Below are positions 1 through 6,400 of a stretch of DNA of 9,554 nucleotides, piece by piece. How positions within the stretch are numbered: position 1 is the stretch's first letter; each line of letters opens with the position of its first letter. The position numbers were made by a program, and so were the translations under genes. This DNA is from an uncultured Eubacteriales bacterium (GTDB lineage Bacteria; Bacillota_A; Clostridia; Christensenellales; Aristaeellaceae). The notes under the pieces were generated by a model. It saw only the letters and a program-made list of their open reading frames with translations. It made no database searches and had not been told where the DNA came from. Where the stretch lies: assembly GCA_902775835.1 (NCBI GenBank), contig CACYNZ010000131.1:1-9554 (forward strand), in the 5' to 3' direction.

Positions 1-3000
1 GTTCCGAAACCACCCGGAAATCTCCTGCCGGGATTCCAAGCCACCGGTCTTCCGGAATTTCCATAACTTTATCAGGGATCATGCGTATGAACCTGGTTTC
101 CGGCGGAATGCCCTCTTTGCCCGACAGCAGCTCTTCCACGCTCAGCCACGCTCCGAAGAGATCCAGAGCCTGCAGTCCTTCCTGGTCCAGTTCGGTCAGG
201 CCTCCCCACCACCGGATCCTGAAGTCCATCTCCAGGAGAAGTGTTTCTCCCGTGTCGGAAAAAATGACGCACGCGAACCGGGTGCTGCCGGGCATCAGGA
301 TCATCCCATTCAAGCGTGATCCTGCCACGCTCATGGAAACCGGCCTGCCCTGCACGTGCCCGTCCTGGACAGCCGCATACAGCGGTCTGCTTCCCCGGTT
401 GGTGAGGGAAAGTCCGATCACCAGTGAGTCCGAGGCCGCCATAACATGCTCGGCCTTCACCAGGAGCGTACCTTCTTCAAACAGCGTCTCCGGTGTCTCC
501 TGCACCGTCCCATTTCCCGGCACCTGCCACGCTGTTTCCAGCTGCAGCCGCAGTTCCTTCCCCATCTCACCCGCATTCAGGTCCTGACCCGTCACGATCC
601 GGAGTTCGTGCACCACACCGCCGGCGTGCATCTGCAGCAGCGAACCGATGACCACAGCGCTTCCCAGGGCCTCATCCACCCCGGTCTGGAACATACCGGC
701 TTCCAGACGGTCCTGCAGGGTAAACCGGGCCACGCATTCCTGTCCCGCCCCAAGCGTACGGGGGCTGACAGAACCGCTCAACCGCAGGTTTTCCGGCAGA
801 AACTCCCAGGCTTCCAGGTCCAGCTCCGTGTCTTTTCCATTGCGCACCAGCATTTCCCCGCTGATTTCACTTCCTTCTCCGCCGTCAAGGCTGAGCAGTA
901 TGCACTCGATTCCATCTTCCGAAGCCCGGCCCAGCGGGGAACCGTTCCACGCCATCCCGCTGATGTCGAAGTCTGCAAACCCCGTTTCCACCACGCAGGT
1001 TTCCGACCAGTCCCAGGTACCGGTGTCTGCCCATTGCACCTTTGCCCCAATGCTGTGGATTTCCTCCATGCCGTACAGGTCTTTCGGATCCACCCGGAGC
1101 ATGCGGCCGCCGTCCTTCCCGCCTTCCACGCTGTAAAGACTGAAATTTCCGGAGATTTCCCGGCATCCATTAAGCAGAATATGATCTATCCGGTAATTCC
1201 TTTCCACATCACTGCGGTTCTCCACATCGCACCACAGGTACAGTCCGCTCTCCGTCACCGATTCCCGGATCTGTCCGGAAAATGTGATCCCCGCTTCCCC
1301 GATCTCCACTTCTTCCGCCTGAAACCCGCTGCGCTGCCCGTTCCCGATCGGGATCGGCCGGGAGCACCAGACATTCTGCTGCAGGTCCGTGATCTCAAAG
1401 GCCACATACAGATCGGTCACATTCATTTCCTCTTCCAGGCACACAAATTCCCAGGCCTGCGGCAGATTCACCTGAAAGCCGGATGTGAAGCCCGAATCCG
1501 TATCCCAGTTACGGAAGGCCGGCAGCTCCTCCACATCCTCATCAGGCAGGGATCTGTCAATATTCCACAGCACCACGCGGGCATAATCCGCTTCCCTTAG
1601 AGGAATGCGCCTGGTGAATTCCCGGGTTGCCTCATCATAGACCAGCGTAGAACTTGGCCTGACCACCCCTGGAACCATCGGGTTTTCAAACCAGAAAACC
1701 ACTGTGGCTCCGCCGTCCTCAGATCCGGCAACTCCATCCATGTCCGTATCATACGCGCCTACGGCCAGCAGACGCCGGCAATCATCCGTCGCCGTCACGG
1801 AAACCGGTCCCAGAACCGTTCCGTCCTCCGTCCGGGCATACAGTTTTCCCGGAGCATACGTGCCCTCCAGCCCTTCCGGTCCTGTCAGAGCCGGAAGTGT
1901 ATTGAGCAGCAGAAAAATGTTCCTTCCTGACTTCCCGCGCAGGCTCTGCAGCACCAGCATCCGGGCGCCGGCCACATTCCCCGCCTGTTCCTCCGTCAGC
2001 GGGAGCACGTATGTATGTGTGCCCTCTCCTTTTTCCCTGGGCACAAGGTCTGTCCAGCGGCACATTCTCTCGCCTGTGAGATATCCGCCGAACGCACGCA
2101 GATACCTGGCATACTCTGTGCTGAAACCCATGCTCTCGTATGCCTCACGCCACGTGTTCACATATTCCGTCTTGTTCTGATACGGGTGATAGATGCTCAG
2201 ACCGCCGGCAATCCCTGCCGTGTCCGTCCGGCAGACAACGGCTTCCCGAATCGCAGCCAGCAGGTCCGCGCTGTCATCAAGGCGGGATGCAAAGTCCGCA
2301 AGATCCACCAGATCGTATCCATGGCTGCCCAGCACAGCCATGGAGCCGCCGAACGCGGAGGCTCCGCTTCGCGCTTCCGACAGCGCCGCATAGGCTTTCT
2401 CTGTCATGCTCCCGGCTTCGCGGGAAAAGAGCCTGTTCAGTTCCGTGACCACCGGTCCGATCCGGTCCAGGTCCACGCAGGCAAGCGTCACATCTTCCAC
2501 GCTTCCGGATGCCGCCTTAAAGCTCTCCACAATTCGCTTTCCCGTGTCCGCACCGTCCCGGTCTGCGGACATGTCCTTCAGAAACCTGTAGTCCCATCCC
2601 GAAGCCGGTTCCGTCTCCTGGGACGCAATCATGTACTCCGCATATTCCGACACGGCATCCGCCACTTCCACCGTGCTCATGAGACAGGCATCAAACCCGA
2701 TAAACGAAAGCCGCCGGTCCATCTCCGCCGCTTTCAGCGCATCCGTCATCTCCGTCAGCGAAAGATGATCCATGGCAAACTGTTCATCCCAGCACAGGCC
2801 TTCCACAGGCCCGGCGCCATGATTCCAGAAGATCAGCGCATACTTTTCTGCGGGATAGGCGTCCTTTCCCCATTTCAGAAAAAACGTCAGTGTCCCGCTT
2901 TCGCCCATGTTCATGGCTTCTCCGCTCCAGACGGTCCGGATACCCTTCCGGCTGACCTCATGAATGCATGCGTGGTCTGCGTCAAACCCGGCTGCCCAGC

Positions 3001-3223
3001 TGCGCGCGCCTCCGGTCATGACCAGAAGCGCCGTTTCCGCGCTGTCCAGGCGCGCTTCGTTCATTTCCATGAGATCATCCGTGGCGGCACCGTATCCGCT
3101 CTCCAGATTGCTCCCGCACATATAGACCATGATGGTCATGTCACGCTCCGCATGCGCGCCAGATGCGGCAAGCACGCCAAGGATCACAAGACACAGCAGC
3201 CATCCGACTTTTTTCACCGTCAT
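1..3223 (-). CDS. Secreted clostripain-family (C11) cysteine peptidase, large, 3' end outside window
   Basis: The minus frame stays open for 1074 codons from ATG at 3223-3221 to the left edge; I checked every codon and found no stop. Residues 1-25 are a Sec signal peptide (KK, hydrophobic core, cleavage after AHA); the core Cys has no lipobox. The C11 domain spans about 30-350: YMCGSNLE (34-41), catalytic His135 in WNHGAG, catalytic Cys180 in FDACLM with Asp178 two residues before it, and GLSIYHPY (341-348). In this family the His/Cys pair cleaves after Arg or Lys, and the Asp lies in the S1 pocket. A DxDxDG loop lies at 492-503. Beyond about 600 the protein is beta-rich, with possible degenerate repeats. 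It is far longer than clostripain (about 500 residues), and its C-terminal anchor or domains are not visible. GTG at 3217 is an alternative start. It is divergent from, and paralogous to, the next peptidase gene. The family is clear; substrate is unknown. Confidence 0.93.
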   Translation of the reverse strand, partial: MTVKKVGWLLCLVILGVLAASGAHAERDMTIMVYMCGSNLESGYGAATDDLMEMNEARLDSAETALLVMTGGARSWAAGFDADHACIHEVSRKGIRTVWSGEAMNMGESGTLTFFLKWGKDAYPAEKYALIFWNHGAGPVEGLCWDEQFAMDHLSLTEMTDALKAAEMDRRLSFIGFDACLMSTVEVADAVSEYAEYMIASQETEPASGWDYRFLKDMSADRDGADTGKRIVESFKAASGSVEDVTLACVDLDRIGPVVTELNRLFSREAGSMTEKAYAALSEARSGASAFGGSMAVLGSHGYDLVDLADFASRLDDSADLLAAIREAVVCRTDTAGIAGGLSIYHPYQNKTEYVNTWREAYESMGFSTEYARYLRAFGGYLTGERMCRWTDLVPREKGEGTHTYVLPLTEEQAGNVAGARMLVLQSLRGKSGRNIFLLLNTLPALTGPEGLEGTYAPGKLYARTEDGTVLGPVSVTATDDCRRLLAVGAYDTDMDGVAGSEDGGATVVFWFENPMVPGVVRPSSTLVYDEATREFTRRIPLREADYARVVLWNIDRSLPDEDVEELPAFRNWDTDSGFTSGFQVNLPQAWEFVCLEEEMNVTDLYVAFEITDLQQNVWCSRPIPIGNGQRSGFQAEEVEIGEAGITFSGQIRESVTESGLYLWCDVENRSDVERNYRIDHILLNGCREISGNFSLYSVEGGKDGGRMLRVDPKDLYGMEEIHSIGAKVQWADTGTWDWSETCVVETGFADFDISGMAWNGSPLGRASEDGIECILLSLDGGEGSEISGEMLVRNGKDTELDLEAWEFLPENLRLSGSVSPRTLGAGQECVARFTLQDRLEAGMFQTGVDEALGSAVVIGSLLQMHAGGVVHELRIVTGQDLNAGEMGKELRLQLETAWQVPGNGTVQETPETLFEEGTLLVKAEHVMAASDSLVIGLSLTNRGSRPLYAAVQDGHVQGRPVSMSVAGSRLNGMILMPGSTRFACVIFSDTGETLLLEMDFRIRWWGGLTELDQEGLQALDLFGAWLSVEELLSGKEGIPPETRFIRMIPDKVMEIPEDRWLGIPAGDFRVVSE
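270..1240 (-). repeat. Three degenerate beta-sandwich-like segments in the C11 peptidase
   Basis: Three stretches, around residues 663-705, 785-833 and 930-990, look alike. Each has a hydrophobic strand ending in an Asn-containing turn (ENRSD at 668-672, RNGKD, TNRGS at 941-945), a second strand, a Gly turn, and a hydrophobic strand that in the last two copies follows a small-Gly turn (GAGQE, MPGST at 977-981). The first copy carries LLNG at 683-686, aligning with TVNG in the plus-strand paralogue. This resembles the CARDB-like or VNG-type extracellular beta modules common in Firmicutes surface proteins. Similarity is judged by eye; the copies may not share one fold. Confidence 0.35.
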
Positions 3224-3276
3224 CCCTCTTCCCGTCCCGGCTCTATTTACACGTTTCACGCTGTTTTTCTGCCCAC

Positions 3277-3285
3277 AGTGTACCA
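3277..3285 (-). promoter_or_regulatory. Candidate extended -10 promoter for the minus-strand C11 gene
   Basis: On the minus strand the region reads TGG TACACT, fitting an extended -10 element (TGn followed by 4 of 6 TATAAT matches). No good -35 lies 16-18 bases upstream (TGGCGG at 17), which is acceptable for an extended -10 promoter. Transcription would start near 3270, leaving a leader of about 47 bases before ATG at 3223. It is the best candidate in the gap but clearly weaker than the plus-strand promoter. Confidence 0.4.
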
Positions 3286-3332
3286 TATTTCCTTTCCGCC
3301 CGCCACCGGATTTTTCCATGTGCCAGAAGGTT

Positions 3333-3361
3333 TTGACGCGCATCCGGGTTTCCTATATAAT
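3333..3361 (+). promoter_or_regulatory. Strong sigma-70-type promoter for the plus-strand peptidase operon
   Basis: TTGACG (3333-3338) and TATAAT (3356-3361) are separated by exactly 17 bases, so 11 of 12 hexamer positions match consensus. Transcription should start around 3367-3369, giving a leader of about 57 bases. It probably drives the 1620-residue peptidase and the exported protein after it. The minus-strand candidate -10 lies 48 bases further left, so the two promoters are back to back. Confidence 0.8.
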
Positions 3362-3413
3362 GACTGCAAAGCACACGTTTCTTTCCATGTCCGTTCTTTT
3401 TCTCCCTTTCAGC

Positions 3414-3418
3414 GGAGG
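3414..3418 (+). promoter_or_regulatory. Ribosome binding site fixing the start of the plus-strand C11 peptidase
   Basis: GGAGG lies 6 bases before ATG at 3425. It decides the start: the same frame stays open upstream as far as 2015, antisense to the minus-strand gene, but only this ATG has a strong Shine-Dalgarno site and is followed at once by a signal peptide (MIRKFLKL and a hydrophobic core). Confidence 0.9.
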
Positions 3419-3424
3419 TACGTC

Positions 3425-6400
3425 ATGATCCGAAAATTCCTGAAGCTCTTTCTGCTTCTCGCTGCCCTGTTTCTATTCCATCCTGCCCGGGCCGGGGCAG
3501 ACACCACTGTCATGCTCTACATGTGCGGCAGCAATCTGGAAACCCTGAATGCTTCCGCCACCATGGATCTTCTGGAAATCCAGTCATCCGGGTTTGACCC
3601 GGATGAGGTGCATATAATTGCGCTTCTGGGCGGTTCCCGTTCCTGGGCTTCCGGGTATGAAAGCGACCGGCTGCACCTTGTGGAGATCCGGCCGAAGACC
3701 TTTCATGTCCTTGAGACCCCGGACCTTATGAGCATGGGGGATCCGGAAACCCTCAGCTATCTTCTGGAATATGCGCCTGAGCATTTCCCTGCTGACCGCT
3801 ACGCCCTCATCCTCTGGGACCACGGCGGCGGCCCCATGGACGGCCTGTGCTGGGACGAAAACTTTTCCATGGATGTCCTCACGCTTTCCGAGCTCACCTC
3901 TTCCCTTGAGCATTCCATGTTCGCCAGTCAGCCGCTGGAATGGATCGGGTTCGACGCCTGTCTCATGGCATCGGCCGAAGTCGCACTGCAGCTTTCCCCT
4001 TATGCCGGGTACATGATTGCCTCCGAGGAAAACGAGCCGGACACAGGTTGGAACTATATGTTTCTGCATGACCTCGGCACGGATGCGGACGGCCTTCAGA
4101 CAGGGCAGCGCATTGTCCGAACGTATGTGGATACGCCGGCGGATGAACCGCGCGCCCTGTCCGTACTCAGCCTCCGGGATATGCCGCAGCTCATGCAGGC
4201 CTTTGACGGCTTCTTTGCACAGCTGAAGGACACGCTCGACCGGGACAGCTATTCCGCCATCGCCCTGCTGCGCAGATCCATGCGCTCCTACGGCCCCGAC
4301 GTCAGCCGGAAAATGGCGGACCATGATCTCGTGGATCTGCTCGCCCTGACGCGCGATCTGACAAGCGCATTCCCGGACCGCTTCTCCGCCCTCGCCCATG
4401 CCCTGGAAAAGACCGTGGTCTTTCAGGATTCCACGGATGCGGACTGCGCCGGACTGAGCGTCTATTTCCCCTACTACAACCGGGAACAGTACACGGAAAC
4501 CTGGAAAAAGCAGCACGCTGACGAAAGCGGGTCCCGCGCCTATGCGGACTATATCCGTTCCTTCGGAGAAATCCTCACCGGCGAACCGCTCGCTGACTGG
4601 TCAGGCCTTGAAATGGAACTGTATGCCGCCGATGCGCAGCAGGAGATTCCGCCCGGCGCCGGCACCCTGGAACTGCATTCCGACCTCGGCCGCGGACAGG
4701 CGGATGACAACGGCATTATCTCCGTGCTGGAAGAGGAGGACATCATCCAGGATGGCATCCTCGCCCGCACGCGTCTGACCCCGGAGCAGCAGCGCGCCTT
4801 TGCCTCCGCCCGGCTCATTGTCATGGAACGCCTGCACACCCTCCTCACGGCACACTCCCAGTACCGCATGGTCTATACCTCACCGGCCCTTGACATGAAT
4901 GCGGACGGGTATGTGCGCGCGCCCTATCAGGAACAGACACTCTACGTGGTGAACGAGGACGGAGATCCCCTCGCCTGGGAAATCTCCTATCAGACCCTGG
5001 ACAGCGGGGACCTGTCGGTTCCGGTGATCGCCCGCACCGGGTTCGATGCCGCGGACAGCGAGGAACTGCAGCTGATCATGACCTTCCGGGATCAGGGCAA
5101 TACTCTTGTACATCGGAACACCTATGTCCATGATCCCCTTTCCGATACCTATACCCGGCGCATTGAGTATGACCCCGAAGCCTATCCCTACCTCGTCTTC
5201 CCCTCAAGCTACATGCAGAGTGTCATTCAGGAAGACGGCAGCACCGCCGAGTGGACGGAAAGCACTGCCTACCGTCGGGAAACCGTGATCCCGGCCTCTG
5301 AGCTCTGGCATCTGGAGTGGCGGACTCTTTCCAACGCCAATGCCCTGGTCATGTATCTGGAAATCACGGACACCCAGAACCGCAGACATATCACGCCCAT
5401 GCGCACCCTGGCCTGGGGATATTCCGCGCCGGATCTTCTGGCGGATTCCGGCGTTCTGCGGGTACTGCTGGAAAACATGCAGGTCCGGGAAGGCTTTGCC
5501 GATATGAGTCTCACGTTCCTCACATCCGACGAAGCGGAGATCGATCTCGGCATGACCGACATGACGGTCAACGGAAAGGAAACCGGCTTTTCCATTGCCG
5601 GCTCCAGCATGCTGCACCTGAGGCCGGGCAGTGCGGAGACACGCGTGATCTCTGTTCCTCTTCCGGACAGCTCGCCGCTGGAGACGCTCTCGTTCCGTTT
5701 CCATGCGCACTATGACAGCGCGCTGGAGGACAGCACCACCCTCGAAAACGGAAGGCTTTATGTGAACATGGCTGTTTCCGACACGGACTGGAATGTCACA
5801 GACCTTGTGCAGATCTCCCCCGCCGCGCAGCCACTTCCCTCGGAAATACCCGTCCTGCTATCGGGCGCCGACCTTTCCATTCTGCCCGCACACTTTCTGG
5901 ACGGATACGATGCCGTGCTCAGCCTGAACGCGGTATCTCCTCTGGATGCCATGCTTCAGGGCACCTGCGTCCATGTGAGCGTCAGCGTTCTGCCGCCGGA
6001 CCCGGCCTGCAGAAGCGTCATGCTCCTTTCCGGAACACTTCAGGAACAGGGCGGCATGTCCGACATGCGCATATCCCGGATGCAGACCCTGGCTTCGGAC
6101 GGACAGACACCCGTAAGCTTCACTTCCCTCAGTGCACAGCCTGCCGTCCTGTCCGGCGGGACTTTCCTTCCCCTGCTCATGGAAGAAGACGACTTTGCGC
6201 CGGTCCGACTGACCGGTCCAGGAGAGCAGGCGCATGAACTTTCCGGACTGCGTCTGTCTTCCGGCCGCATCTCCTTTGTGCAGTGGACCTGCGGGGACTT
6301 TCCCGTGGAGCTGAGCGATTCTGTGCTCACGGAGGAACTGCATGTCCGGTTCCGCCGGGGCGGTCAGGTGGAGTCCATCCGGACATCCGCCGCATGCCCC

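Larger units (their letters stand above)
3249..3390. repeat. Two duplicated 9-base words in the divergent promoter region
   Basis: ACACGTTTC occurs at 3249-3257 and 3373-3381. TTTCCATGT occurs at 3313-3321 and 3382-3390. The second copies abut, forming one 18-base unit just downstream of the predicted plus-strand start site. The first ACACGTTTC copy falls just downstream of the predicted minus-strand start site, and the first TTTCCATGT copy lies between the two promoters. These could be regulator half-sites or chance; no palindromic symmetry is seen. Confidence 0.3.

Noticed and set aside
446..1600. Plus-strand open frame of 384 codons
   Set aside because: It lies exactly antisense to the minus-strand C11 gene. 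It is open only because that gene avoids TTA, CTA and TCA codons, and its His/Pro/Arg-rich product has no domain or RBS support.
3391..3412. Pyrimidine-rich tract ending in CAG, resembling a eukaryotic splice acceptor
   Set aside because: The gene organisation is bacterial, with a Shine-Dalgarno site directly after it. The tract is just a C/T-rich leader.
2015..3424. In-frame N-terminal extension of the plus-strand peptidase by 470 codons
   Set aside because: It is antisense to a verified peptidase gene and crosses the divergent promoters. The GGAGG site and signal peptide at 3425 mark the true start.
3584..4516. Minus-strand open frame of 310 codons
   Set aside because: Antisense to the catalytic domain of the plus-strand C11 peptidase, which contains the active-site motifs.
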